Assembly (NCBI GenBank): GCA_947650365.1 | Contig: OX393552.1 | Location: forward strand, 45,781,740 to 45,845,739 | From: Chamaelirium japonicum | Lineage: Eukaryota; Streptophyta; Magnoliopsida; Liliales; Melanthiaceae | Direction: 5' to 3' | DNA length: 64,000 bases | Shown: piece after piece, positions 21,236 through 32,200 of the stretch | How the letters are laid out: every line of letters starts with the position of its first letter | How positions within the stretch are numbered: position 1 is the stretch's first letter | Notes under the pieces: generated by a model | The model's database searches: none | Told to the model about the DNA's origin: nothing | The model's input: the letters and a program-made list of their open reading frames with translations, nothing else | Position numbers and translations under genes: made by a program

Positions 21236-24200
21236 GTGCGACGTATTGAACAAACAAGGCAAGTCCACCATGTGGTACTCGACCCCGTCATCCGTCCTGA
21301 GCCAAGAGTGGAAGCTGCAGTACAGTTTTCGGCGGCTGATCTGGTCGGAATAGAGAGGCCTCACAACCATCCCCTGGTCATACGGCTGCAGATAGCCAAT
21401 TGCCTAGTGAAGAGAATTCTGGTCGACGCCGGAAGTTCAGTTGATGTGCTCTTCCTCAGCGCCTTCGATGCCATGCAGCTAGATCGCGGACAGATGACCG
21501 AGTCGTCGTCGACGATAACCGGATTCACGGGGGAGGCCGCAAGGGTGGTTGGTGAGATCACCCTCCCGATCACAACAGGGTATCTCACTAATCTTACCCG
21601 GTTCATCGTGATCGAAGCTCACTCAGCGTACAACATCATCCTCGGAAGACCGTGGCTCCACCACTTGGATGCGGTCCCCTCGTCGGCCCACCAGGTAGTG
21701 AAGTTCTGGACCGACAAGGGTGTGATGAGCATTCGAGGTGACCAGTCCTCGGCAGCCAAGTGCGAGCTCAGTGCCATCCATCTGAAGACGACATGCCAAA
21801 TCGAAGGAGGAGAGCCAGGTGAAGGCGGCACTGAGTTGGGCATCCTCAACCTCTGGACTGCTAAGCAGAGTCAAGAAGCACCAACGCTCCAGCACCACAC
21901 CCTATCAAGCGCAGGAGCGCGAGGAGGCCGAGCATCTGAGAAGACCGACCTGTCGGTTGAACTTAAAGAACTGACAGTGTCGGGGGACCTGCTGAAGACC
22001 GACCTGTCAGCTGAACGTAAAGAGCTGACAGTGTCGGGGGACTTGCTGAAGACCGGCATGTCAGCTGAACGTAAAGAGCTGGCAGTGTCAGGGGACCTAC
22101 AGAAGACCGACCATTCAGTTGAACGTAAAGAACTGAATGCGTCAAGGAGCTTGAAGAGGACTGGTCAGTTAGCTGAACTTAAAGAGCTAACTGGTCCGAG
22201 CGACCCGATGGAGATTGACCTACCAGCTGAAAGTAAAGAGCTGAGCAGGATGACGCACCCTCAGAAGACCGACCGACCGGTTGAATCTAAAGAACCGGAC
22301 AAGTTGGAGAGCCCGAACGCGGAGTGGGAGGAGTCGCCTGCCGTCGAGCCAATTCTGCCCGTGGACTTAGGAGAAGCGGGTCACCCGAAGATTACTTTTC
22401 TCGGGTCGCAGCTGCCAAAGCATCATGCCGAAGCTATGACGACATTTCTCAAGGCAAACCTGGACGTGTTCGCCTGGTCAGTTGAGGACATGCCAGGCAT
22501 TCACCTCGAAGTAGCCTGTCATCACCTCAACATTCGAGAAGGAGCTGCACCTGTACGTCAGAAGCCCCGGTCGCTAGCACCGGAAAAAGCAGCAGCTGTC
22601 AACATGGAGGTAGAGAAGCTGCTACGAGCTGGCATCATCAGAGAGGCTCGGTACCCGAAGTGGATCACTAACGTGGTTGCCGTCCCTAAGAAGTCAGGAG
22701 CCATTCGGGTCTGCATCGACTTCACGAATTTCAACCAGGCGTGCCCGAAAGACAGCTACCCGCTACCACGCATCGATACCCTGGTGGATTCCACGGTGGG
22801 ACACGAGAGGCTCTCGTTCATGGACGGCTACTCGGGCTATCACCAGATCCCCATGAATCCGGAAGACCAGGAGCACACGACCTTTGTCACGGGTCGAGGG
22901 CTCTTCTGCTACAAGATGATGCCTTTCGGGCTGAAGAACGCGGGAGCGACGTACCAAAGGCTGGTGAACAAGATGTTCGTCGACCAAATCGGAAGGAACA
23001 TGGAGGTCTACGTCGACGACTTGCTTGTGAAGAGTCAGGCTGAGGATACGCACATGCAAGACCTGGAGGAAACCTTCGCAACCTTGCGTAGGTACAGTAT
23101 GAAGTTGAACCCGGCCAAGTGCGCCTTCGGCGTGACGTCGGGAAAATTCCTGGGATACTTGGTCACCCGACGAGGGATCGAAGCCAACCCAGAGCAGATC
23201 CGTGCTTTGGAGGAGATGCCGTCGCCCAGGTCACGAAAGGAAGTCCAGAAGTTGACCGGACGGATCAACGCCCTCAATCGCTTCATTTCCAAGTCCTCAG
23301 ACCGGTGTCGGCCCCTGTTCGAGAGGCTGAGTAAGCTCGCACCTTTCAACTGGGACCAGCGCTGTGAAGAAGCGTTTCAGGAACTGAAGGCGTATCTGGG
23401 CCGACCCCCTATCCTGACGGCCCCTCAGCCAGGTGCAACGCTGGGGGTGTATCTTTCGGTATCAGAGGCAGCAATCAGCGCTGTACTGATATGCGAATGT
23501 GAAGGAGCAGAGAGGCCTGTCTACTACGTCAGCCGCATCATGACGTCAGTTGAAACTCGGTACGCGCGGATCGAACAAGTAGCCCTGGCGTTAGTGTACG
23601 TGTCAAGAAGGCTTCGCCCGTACTTCATCGCTCACCCCATCGAGGTCATCACCGAGCACCCCCTGAAGAAAGTACTGGATAACTCTACTCGGGCAGGTCG
23701 GCTGAGCAAGTGGGCTGCAGAGCTGCAAGAGTTTGGTCCTCGGTATGTGCCTCGGAAAGCAGTCAAGGGCCAAGCACTTGCGGACTTCCTCAGTGATTTC
23801 CCGGTGGAAGACACTGCACCGGTACCAGAGACGTTAGAAGACCTGTCGGTAGCTGTCGGTCGACCCGTGGGAGTCGGTGCGGCAGCAGGACAGGAAGACG
23901 AAGAACAGGGCTGGAGATTGTTTGTGGATGGCTCGTCGTGCGCAGTCGGGAGTGGTGTGGGGGTAGTCCTAGTAACCCCCGACCACACGAAGCTCGAAAA
24001 ATCAGTGCGGCTACTTTTCCCGACGACGAATAACGAAGCGGAGTACGAGGCGATGCTGACAGGACTGGAGATGGCGACAGCGCTGGGGGTGACCAGCCTG
24101 CAGGTCTACGGCGACTCCCAACTGGTCATCAATCAGATTACCGGTAGGTATGAAGCCCGCGACGCAAGGATGCAAGCCTACCTGAAGCTTGCCCGGGAGT

Positions 24201-24592
24201 TGATCGCCAAGTTCGAAAGCATAAGCTTCCACCAGTTCCCCAGAGCGGAAAACAAGCAGGCGGATGCCCTTGCTAATCTAGCATCGGTACTTGGAGAAGA
24301 CAGAGAGAAGCGGGTCTTCATCGAGGTGCAAGCCGACCCACGAATAGTCGGCCCCGCAGAAGATAGTTGCATGACGAGGAGGACACAAGCCATCGAGGCG
24401 GCCCATACTATTGCGGTCGGAGCGGATTGGATAGGCAATATGAAGAAGTACCTACTTGATGGGATACTATCGGAGGACGTCGATGAGGCCCGAAGAACCA
24501 AGGCGCACGCTCCAAGATACACCCTCATCGACGATGAGCTGTACAAGCGTTCGTTTGGTGGACCGTACCTCAAGTGCCTCACGAAGGAATAA
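21236..24592 (+). pseudogene. Gypsy protease, reverse transcriptase and dual RNase H
   Basis: Protease: ILVDAGSSVDVLFLSAF (active-site D-A-G/S-S variant, about 21418) and NIILGRPWLH. A non-conserved linker with 18-residue tandem repeats follows (21940-22300). Reverse transcriptase: EKLLRAGIIREARYPKW, VCIDFTNFNQACPKDSYPLP, MPFGLKNAGATYQRLV and YVDDLLVKS (about 23010). First RNase H follows (VYLSVSEAAISAVL, YYVSRIMTSVETRYA). A second, archaeal-type RNase H has its acidic set visible: FVDGSS (about 23921), NNEAEYEAML, YGDSQLV, ENKQADALA. A TAA at 24590-24592 interrupts the frame, which continues into integrase. The dual RNase H places the element in the Tat group. Confidence 0.93.
21940..22300 (+). 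repeat. 54-bp in-frame tandem repeat in the pol linker
   Basis: Six full 54-bp units (21940, 21994, 22048, 22102, 22156, 22210) plus a partial one at 22264, each encoding about 18 residues on the pattern (E/K)KTDLSAERKEL(T/N)VSGDL. Spacing is exact and a multiple of three, so the reading frame survives. Units 1-3 are most alike; later units have drifted but keep the E-x-KEL core. It sits between protease and RT. Confidence 0.95.
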
Positions 24593-25672
24593 GCGGCAGA
24601 AATCATGAAAGAGGTACATGAAGGGGGGTGCGGGAACCATTCCGGAGGAAAAGCCCTGGCGCGGAAGATAAAGCTGCAGGGCTACTACTGGCCTACCATG
24701 GAAGCGGGTGCGGGGGGATATGCGAAAAGATGCTTGCAATGTCAAAAGCATGCCCCCTCCATTCATCAACCCGTAGAAGAGCTGCACCCAGTATCCAGCC
24801 CTTGGCCCTTCCAACAGTAGGGGTTGGATATCTTGGGCCCCTTCCCGACGTCGCCCAACCGGAGGAAGTTCCTCCTCGTCGCCACCGACTACTTCACCAA
24901 GTGGGTGGAGGCAATCCTGTTGCTGAAGATCGGGGAAGTTCAAGTAGGAAAGTTCCTATGGAGCAGCATCATCTGCCGATTTGGACTGCCGGGGGCTTTC
25001 ATTGCAGACAACGGGCGACAGTTCGACGCGGAGTCAATCAAGAAGTTCTGCGCCAGTAACAACATCAAGTTATTCTTCTCTACACCGCGGTACCCCCAGA
25101 GCAATGGCCAGGCAGAGTCGACGAATCGTGCCATTCTCGACATACTGAAGAAGAAGTTGGAGCAGAAGAAAGGATTGTGGGAAGAAGCTCTACCCGGAGT
25201 TCTATGGGCATATCGGACGACACCGAAGCGACCAACGGGAGAGTCCCCGTTCAGCCTTACCTACGGCTCTGAAGCAGTCCTGCCAACGGAAACCCTGGTC
25301 CCGACACAGAGAACGGTCGTAGCTGCCGACCCGAAGCTGAATGACGAACTCCTGCTTGACGGCCTGGACTTGCTGGAAGAAAAGAGGGAGAGAGCGAGGG
25401 CGCGCCTAGCTAACTACCATCAGGCCATCAAGAGGGCATATGATCGCAAAGTCAGAAGGCGGGTATTCAAACAAGGGGACCTAGTTATGCGAAAAGTCTT
25501 CGATAATACCAAGGAGCTGGGAAGTGGCAAGCTGGGAGCTACTTGGGAAGGACCATACATCATCGATGGTATGGGAAAAAACGGAGCCTACCGCCTGAAG
25601 ACTCAAGACGGCGACGCGCTGGCAAGACCATGGAATGCAGCCAACTTGCGCAAGTTCTATCAGGGTAGTTAA
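24593..25672 (+). pseudogene. Gypsy integrase, one further stop
   Basis: Same frame as RT. Zinc-binding HHCC segment (EVHEGGCGNH ... RCLQCQKHA, 24605-24750), then the catalytic core with D (ATDYFTKWVEA, about 24880), D (IADNGRQFD, about 25003) and E (SNGQAESTNRAILD, about 25101), and a C-terminal DNA-binding part ending NAANLRKFYQGS. A TAG at 24818-24820 stands where Trp is usual in WPFQQWGLDILG. All catalytic residues are retained, so decay is recent or limited to point nonsense changes. Confidence 0.92.
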
Positions 25673-25783
25673 ATGGGCAAGATGCATGTAACCGCTTTGT
25701 AACTCTGAATCTATTCAATAAAAATGCATTTGCTCAACGTTTTTGTTCATGTGAATGAATAATGGTTAACCGAGGCAACCCAA

Positions 25784-26215
25784 ACCAAGTGATACATAAC
25801 ACTCCGAGCGAGTTCTACCACTTGGCCGACCGGTCGATAGGTCCCTGCGAAGGGCAAGACCGGCCGGTGAACAACTGGAAAGATCGGTCGACAGACCCTG
25901 TCGGGGTACGACCGGTCAACCAGCCTAAACCAAGTGGTACATAACACTCCGAGCGAGTTCTACCACTTGGCCGACCGGTCGACAGGTCCCTGCGAAGGGC
26001 AAGACCGGCCGGTGAACAACTGGAAAGATCGGTCGACAGACCCTGTCAGGGTACGACCGGCTAACCAGTCTAAACCAAGTGGTACATAACACTCCGAATG
26101 AGTTCTACCACTTGGCCGACCGATCGACAGGTCCCTGCGAAGGGCGAGACCGGCCGGTGAACGCTTGGAAAAATTGGTTGGCAAAACCCGCAGGGCAACG
26201 ACCGAGCGACGTGTA
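25784..26215. repeat. 145-bp tandem repeat, about three copies, after integrase
   Basis: Units start at accaagtg(a/g)tacataacac at 25784, 25929 and 26074 (exact 145-bp spacing). Each contains cttggccgaccggtcgayag and gaccggccggtgaac. The third unit decays near 26165. Non-coding, between the integrase stop and the 3' end of the antisense gene. Confidence 0.93.
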
Positions 26216-26415
26216 GCTGCACATGTCGTCGGCATGCGGTTACGCATGTCGTCGACGTGTAATCAAAACATAAGGACCGGATTTTGGTTACGCGTCGTCG
26301 ACGTGTAGTTGCGCGTTGTCGACGTGTAGTTGCGAGTTGTCGACGTGTAGTTGCGCGTGTCGACGTGTAGTTCCGCATGTCGTCGACGTGTAGTTACACA
26401 CATCGTCGACGAATA
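26216..26415. repeat. Short repeats on the gtcgacgtgtagtt motif
   Basis: At least eight diverged copies of about 21 bp (gtcgtcgacgtgtagttgcgc type). The same core reappears in the antisense-gene intron (27200-27270) and as about 38-bp units in its 5' region (28730-28860), so one motif family punctuates the whole antisense region. Confidence 0.85.
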
Positions 26416-26610
26416 GTCAAAACACAAAATCCGAGCTTTAGTAGTGAGACACCGACGCAAACTTGAGATGCAAAGTTGACGAAAAAGACAACAGTCATGA
26501 AATGCAGATGAAATATTAAGAGATCCCAGCACAAACAGGAGTGTTGTTTATTACATCACGAAACAAAGTAAGGCAGCGAGCAAGAGCGGTCAGTCGTCGT
26601 CCTCAGCTTT

Positions 26611-28718
26611 CTACGATTCCGACGGGAGCTTGCCGCGCAGCTTCGCGACCTTCTTGCGCCATTCCTCCGCCTGCTCCGCAAGGAGCGACTTGCAATCCGC
26701 TGTGTATTCAGCCTGCTGCCTGTCCAGCGCAGCCTTGTGCGCTGCTTCGGTCTGGTCAAAGGAGGCCTTGTGCGCTGCTTCGGCCTGATCAAGGGAAGCC
26801 TTCAACGCGGCAATTTCGGCCTCATGAGCGGCTTGGACGGCATGGGCCTCGGCACGCTGCTCCCTGATCGTAGCCGCCTGCGCCTCGAACTTTGCCCACA
26901 CCTCGTAATTTTCTACCTTAGCAGAATCCAACGCTTCTTGGAGCTCGAAGGCATCAGAAGCGTTCTCCAGCGCGGCTTCGAGCAGAGACTGGCCTGCAGC
27001 AAGTTCTTCGGCGTGAACCCGTCGAGCTTCCGCCAGCTGAACGCGTAGCCCTCTCGACTCCTGCCGAGAAGCCCGAAGGGAGACCTTAAGATGCGTCATC
27101 CTTTGCATACCTCCCTCAACAAGTCGACAGCCCGCCTGACAAAGAAGGAAGCAACATGTACCACAGAGTTAAAGGGAGAAGTTACTACTACGTGAAGTCA
27201 AAACATATCGTTGGCGTGTAGTTATGCATATCGTCGGCGTGCAGTCACGCGCGTCGTCGACGTGCAGTCAACTCGTTAATGACTTAGACTTACCTCATGA
27301 AACTCGTCGAGCTGACGCTCCCAGCCAGGACTACCCACACAATCATCTTCCTCCCCGCAATCTTCAGTAGCTCCGGGAGAACGGTGATGGGACGTAGCTT
27401 CAGTGGCCCTGAGGGGAGAATGGGGGGATGGCCTGGCGGGGCCCCCAGATGCAGAGGAGCAAGGTGAAGGCAGGAACTCCCGCGCCACAGCACGATCAAG
27501 CTTTCTAGCGGCAGGGGCAGCAGTTGGTGCAACGGTAGGTGTAGTAGAGGGACCGCGGGGTGAAGCTCGCCTACGCGACCCAGCCGAGCGAGACGGTAGG
27601 GCTCGCTCGTCTCGCCCGAAAGAAGGAGAGGGACTATAACCGGAGCTCATCTCCGACTCCTCTACCTCCACATACTGCTTACCCGTCGACGGCACGTCCT
27701 CTACCCAATCGTCAGGGAGGGAGCGAAGGTCGTCGGCAGCGGCACGTCGCATGGAGCGAGCGAGAAGAGCGCGTCCCGCCCCTTCATCACTGGAAGACTC
27801 AGTCAGCAAAACTCGCCTCCTTGATTTCCCAGTCGGCGCAGCTACGTTGCGCTCGGCCGGTCGGCTGCTCTCGCCTGCAGCTTTAGTCGACTTCGCGCGC
27901 CGCCTGAAGACCACGCAGAGTTTAGATGTAGCGGTGTTTGGATTGAAGCGTCTGACGGAGCTGACGTACCTGTCAGGAAGCTCAGAAGAGTAAGAAATGG
28001 GTTCTTCTCCCCTACTGGACGCCGCACGCTGTTTGCCTTTCTTCGAAGTGGAGCTGTAGGACCTGACGACCGGTAGCTTCGGAAACAGCTGCCGCCAGTC
28101 GTCGTCGTTGTTTGTCACCTGCTTGATGAGTTGGTCCAACTCCTCTTCAACAGCTCCGGGACATTGAAGCTGCCTGGAGGGGTAGTACTCCTCAATGGTC
28201 GCGGCAAGTTGGGAGAGGCGATTGGGAACGTTGAAGCCACCCCTCCAAGGTCCCCCGACCACAATGGGGCATTCTTTCCAAGTCCTTACTGAATCAGCTA
28301 AACCCCCAATAGGAGGGCGACTGCCTGCACGCGCCTGCAGGCTGAAGTACGAGAAGATGCTGTCAGGCGTCACCTTGTAGTCTTTGAGGAAATACTTCTT
28401 CAGCAGGTACGCGACGCAAAGCTGCTGCCCCACCCGCACTTCTATCTCTTCCATACAGCGGAGGATCCTCCAGCCGTTGCCAGCTAGCTGGCCAGGAGAC
28501 ACGCTCATGCGCTCCAGTAGACAACCAGAGAAACTCGCCAGGGGAAGCCGCATGCCGCAGCGAAGCTGACCGAGCGTGACGACGGTGTGGTCGTCGTCTG
28601 ACGAGTCCAGAGGGTCGGTAGCGAAAGAAAGCGAAATCTCGTCTGGAATACCGTATGCTGCCCGGACATCCTCCATCAGAGGGAACTTGTTCGGCACTGT
28701 GAACCAGGTGAAAGACAT
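26611..28718 (-). CDS. Antisense gene of the Tat element, two exons (putative gypsy-type transposon protein)
   Basis: Minus-strand gene between integrase and the 3' LTR. Exon 1 (28718-27294) starts MSFTWFTVPNKFPLMEDV and carries the conserved block LPLASFSGCLLERM ... AGNGWRILRCMEE and SIFSYFSLQARAG, resembling the plant 'putative gypsy type transposon' family (Pfam Transposase_28, from memory), then a Ser/Arg/Pro-rich tail. Its frame ends soon after CATGAG|GTAAGT, a consensus donor. A polypyrimidine-tgtcag acceptor at 27136 opens exon 2 (27135-26611) in the same frame: an Ala/Glu/Gln-rich coiled coil (about 174 residues, e.g. AAHKASFDQTEAAHKAALD). Spliced length is about 649 residues. An in-frame ATG at 28922 is possible, but it lies only 8 bp from a TATA box, so the later start is preferred. 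Extra antisense ORFs are known in Tat elements; function unknown. Confidence 0.75.
27136..27293 (-). other. Inferred intron of the antisense gene
   Basis: 158 bp with GTAAGT donor (27293-27288) and tttgtcag acceptor (27143-27136). Both exon ends are phase 0. The intron contains several gtcgtcgacgtgcagt repeats, a stop in the exon-1 frame (TAA 27278-27276) and no coding signal of its own. Confidence 0.7.
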
Positions 28719-28929
28719 CTTCACCGCAGGTCTTCGACGTGTATCCAAGGAGCTGACGCGCAGGCACTCGACGTGTATACAAACGAGCTGACGCGCAGGT
28801 CCTCGACGTGTATCCAAACGAGCCGACACACAGGACTTCGACGTGTATTCAGGCGAAACTCCTCCCAAATGAACCTTCAGCCGTAGAGGAAAGATCTGAA
28901 GCAGAGGAGAGAAACGAACCATCTGACTC

Positions 28930-28939
28930 CTATTTATAG
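28930..28939 (-). promoter_or_regulatory. TATA box for the antisense gene
   Basis: On the minus strand the sequence is a perfect CTATAAATAG. A start of transcription about 30 bp further (near 28900) would exclude the ATG at 28922 and leave a leader of about 180 nt containing the gacgtgtat repeats before the ATG at 28718. Confidence 0.6.
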
Positions 28940-29119
28940 ACGAAGTTGGAGATGGATGGGTTCGAATTTCGAAAAGGCAAGGCGGCGGCGCCCGGCGACG
29001 CCATGTGGAGAAAAATCAGAAGAAACTCTAGACAGCTTTTTTGAGTTGCAACAGCCCCGAACTGAGGCGGGCATGCAAATCGAGGCAAATCATCCTGACC
29101 GGGCGGGACCGAGGACCGT

Positions 29120-29137
29120 CCGGTCAGGAGGGGGTAT
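29120..29137 (+). other. Polypurine tract before LTR-c
   Basis: ggtcaggagggggtat directly precedes the TGTGTG start of the 3' LTR, as required for plus-strand priming. Confidence 0.75.
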
Positions 29138-30529
29138 TGTGTGTACCTTTCACTTTTGGAGCCGGCGCCGTAACAGTCGAAGAGAAGGAGGGGAGATCGG
29201 CCATGCAACAAGTACCCCCCCCCTCTCTGTCTGGGTCGGTCGGTTGGTCCACAAAGAGGCAGCCCCCCCCTCCCTTGGGTCGGCATGTACCCAAAGAAGG
29301 GGGGGGGGGGTCGGCCGGTTGGTTCACAAGGAGGCAACCCCCCCTAGGTCGGCATGTATACAGAGAGGGGGGGGGGGGGGGGTCGGCCGGTTGGTTCACA
29401 AAGAGGCAGCCCCCCCCGGGTCGGCATGTAAACAGAGAGGGGGGGGGGTCGGCCGGTTGGTTCACAAGGAGGCAGCCCCCCCCCCCCCCAGGTCGGCATG
29501 TATACAGAGAGGGGGGGGGGTCGGCCGGTTGGTTCACAAGGAGGCAGCCCCCCCCCCCAGGTCGGCATGTATACAGAGAGGGGGGGGGGGGGTCGGTCGG
29601 TTGGTTCACAAGGAGGCAGCCCCCCCCCCTGGGTCGGCATGTATACAAAGAAGGGGGGGTCGGCCGGTTGGTCCACAAGGCAGCAGCCCCCCCTCCTTTT
29701 CTTTGAGGGTTGGCATGTAGCCAGGGGGGGGGGGGGGGCGGTCGGTTGGTCCACAAAGAAGGCAGCAGCCCCCCCCCTCTCTTTGTGGGTCGGTATGTAG
29801 CCAAAGGGGGGGGGGGGGGGGGGCGGTCGGCTGGTCACCAAGGAAGCACCCCCCCTCCTCGACGGGATGTGCAACGAAATGAGGAGTGAAGTAGCAGTCA
29901 GACACGGCCCGTAGTGCTGACAACGCTCCGCATTTCCGGGCCAACGTGACCAGGTGTCAACCGCGCGCCACGTCACCGCGACGGTTGAGCTCATTGCAGG
30001 GACACGTCACTCGCCCGATTTTCGCGGAGTGTAACCGTCACCCCGCCACTATAAAAGGGGACCTACCCCTTCAGCGGAAAGGAGGAAGAATTCTAGAGGA
30101 GACGCTGCCCGTTTCGTCCCGGAGTTTGCGGAGCTGCGGAGATCGGTCGGTCTGCACCCAGAAGCTGTCTGCGGAGGTCGGTCGGACAGCACCCAGAAAC
30201 TGTCTGCGGAGGTCGGTCGGTTAGCAGCCAGACACTGTTGGCAGCGACCTGCAGACAGACGCTGTCTGCAGCGGTCGGTAGTTAGAGTGAAATTGCAGAG
30301 GTCGGTAGTTTGGGAGACCGGTCATCGGGGATTGTAATTGGGGTCAAGGTGAGAGATTGTAAACGAAGGAGCGGTTTTAGTGCATTCTCGCCCCACCCGT
30401 GGTTTTTTCCCCTTTGACGTTGCGAAGGGGTTTTTCCACGTAACCACCGTCTCTTTTTTTTTTTTGCGTTTGGCTTGTTGGATTGTGCTCGCCACCCGAA
30501 CCGCCCGGTTCGACTAAAAACCCCCCACA
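29138..30529 (+). repeat. LTR-c: 3' LTR of the gypsy element
   Basis: TGTGTGTACC to CCCCCCACA, 1,392 bp, with the G/C minisatellite at 29214-29856 (five main monomers), TATA box at 30050 and the same 3' end as LTR-b. Differences from LTR-b are mostly homopolymer lengths plus scattered substitutions, pointing to a fairly recent insertion. Confidence 0.93.
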
Positions 30530-31682
30530 AATAATATACATTTTATAAAACTACAAATTAATTATTTATTTTATAACTTTTTTTGGGGGGGTAATGTGTG
30601 ATAGGTCTCTCTAACATATCGATTTTAGTGGTAAAGACGGACCAAATGGGAATTCAATGCAAGGTCCGGCTTGGCAAGTGTCCCTTTAACCCCTATGTGT
30701 AGCTGTACATAGATTACCCCATGCGTAGCTGTACATGGAAGCACCAATACCTCAGTCACTTTTGTAAAAAGAGTAATAATCTACACAGATTGTTTCCCTT
30801 TTGCTATAGTGAAATCACTATAGCAAAATAATAATAATAAATCTTGCTATTATTATTTTTTTGATAAAGTGAAATCACTATAGCAAAAGAGTAACAATTT
30901 GCATATATTGAGTAACAATCTTGTCGAGTGACAATTTATACAAATTGTTACTCTTTTGCTACGTTAAAATCACTTAAGCAAATTTTTTTTAAAACAAATC
31001 TCCTCAACAACAAAAAGAAAATGCTACTGTTAAATCACTATAGCAAAAGAGTAACAATATTTGCAGGTTGAGTAACAATCTTTGTAGAGCAGCAATCGAT
31101 CTGTGCAAATTATTACTCTTTTGACTGTAGCAATTTGATTTTTCATGAAACCGTGTCCCAATTTTTATTTTTTCGCTACAATGAAAATCATTGCAGCAAG
31201 CCCTTTGATCAAGTCCTGTAGTGACAAGGAAGGAGAGGCTGCGGCGCATGCTCTAAGGGGCAGTTTGGCCATTTAAAAGGGATAAAAGTCACGTGTGGGA
31301 CTTATAGGATACAAAAACTTACGAAGTCTGCGTTCAACAATAACGAAGAACTCCGAAGAGCTTTATTTGACACTGAAACTTTCTAAAAGTTATAGAGGGC
31401 GAATAGCCACCAATTTGTGAGCAATTTGGATTGATTCGACATGTCTAGAAGTTTTAAGTCTGCTTTTATTTATAGACTTCAAATGGACACATTAGACAGG
31501 ATGTGTCTTTTCATAAATGTGTGTTTCTTATTAGAATGCATATAGTCATGTATAAAAAAATCTCTCTTATGAAAGAAGGCTCATATACGAATATGAATAC
31601 ATCTTTATACCCTTGTATATGTTAAATGATCAAAATATCCTTTGCTTCAAAAAATTCACAAAAAACATGATTTGATGCATAA

Positions 31683-31707
<25 letters not shown>
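31683..31707. repeat. CT microsatellite in the A2 intron
   Basis: Pure CT, orthologous in position to the tracts in the A1 and A3 introns. Confidence 0.95.
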
Positions 31708-31713
<6 letters not shown>

Positions 31714-31991
31714 ATTAAACTAAAACTAATAAATGTACACTCACATTGAGATATTTTCAACAAATTGAACACCACAACCATCCGATGGTGTGTACATTGC
31801 ATGAGTATGATCACCTGTTGGGTTGCCTGCCATTTGACATCTGTAGTGTCGATCGTTGAAACCTGGCAAACACCAAATGGAGACAGTCAAACTTACTTAG
31901 TAGGTCAAAGATGGTCCGATCCAAGCCCTTTACAGAAGAGGTAAATCACATCTTCTAACCTCTACAACTTGGTTACCCACCTTGGTCGCAG

Positions 31992-32200
31992 GAGTAACGG
32001 CATAGGACAGAGATGAGTGGCCGGAGGTGGTAGGACTCACCGTAGACGAAGCTGAGATGATCATCAAGGAGGATATGCCAACTGCTATCATCGCAGTCCT
32101 CCCGTCAGGCTCCGTAGTTTATCATAACAACAACGACAATCATATTCGGATCTTCATCCATAACAGTGGGAAGGTTCTGTATCCGCCTAGAAGAGGATAA
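31992..32200 (+). pseudogene. A2: potato-inhibitor-I-like inhibitor exon, nonsense mutation
   Basis: Same exon structure as A1: acceptor gtcgcag then GA GTA ACG GCA TAG, with the stop (32003-32005) at the same Trp codon. The inhibitor domain is otherwise open to TAA at 32198-32200, but the reactive loop has drifted (LPSGSVVYHNNNDNHIRIF). The conserved first Arg after the loop is His and the P1-aligned residue is His. The tail KVLYPPRRG matches A4 rather than A1. No first exon is visible upstream. Confidence 0.85.

Larger units (their letters stand above)
16599..30529 (+). mobile_element. Ty3/gypsy Tat-type LTR retrotransposon with an extra 5' LTR
   Basis: Inserted into repeat copy 2. AATAA at 16594-16598 and 30530-30534 is the target duplication, and the flanks rejoin to match copy 1 at 12751 onward. 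Order: LTR-a, 99-bp repeat of the left flank, LTR-b, primer-site region, gag, protease-RT-RNase H, second RNase H, integrase, tandem repeats, an antisense gene, polypurine tract, LTR-c. Protease/RT before integrase makes it Ty3/gypsy. The second, archaeal-like RNase H and an antisense ORF after integrase are known traits of the plant Tat lineage. The element is defective in gag and carries three stops in pol. Confidence 0.93.

Noticed and set aside
28719..28922. Extra 68 codons at the start of the antisense gene
   Set aside because: The ATG at 28922 is only 8 bp from the TATA box, and this stretch translates the short gacgtgtat repeats, so it is more likely leader.
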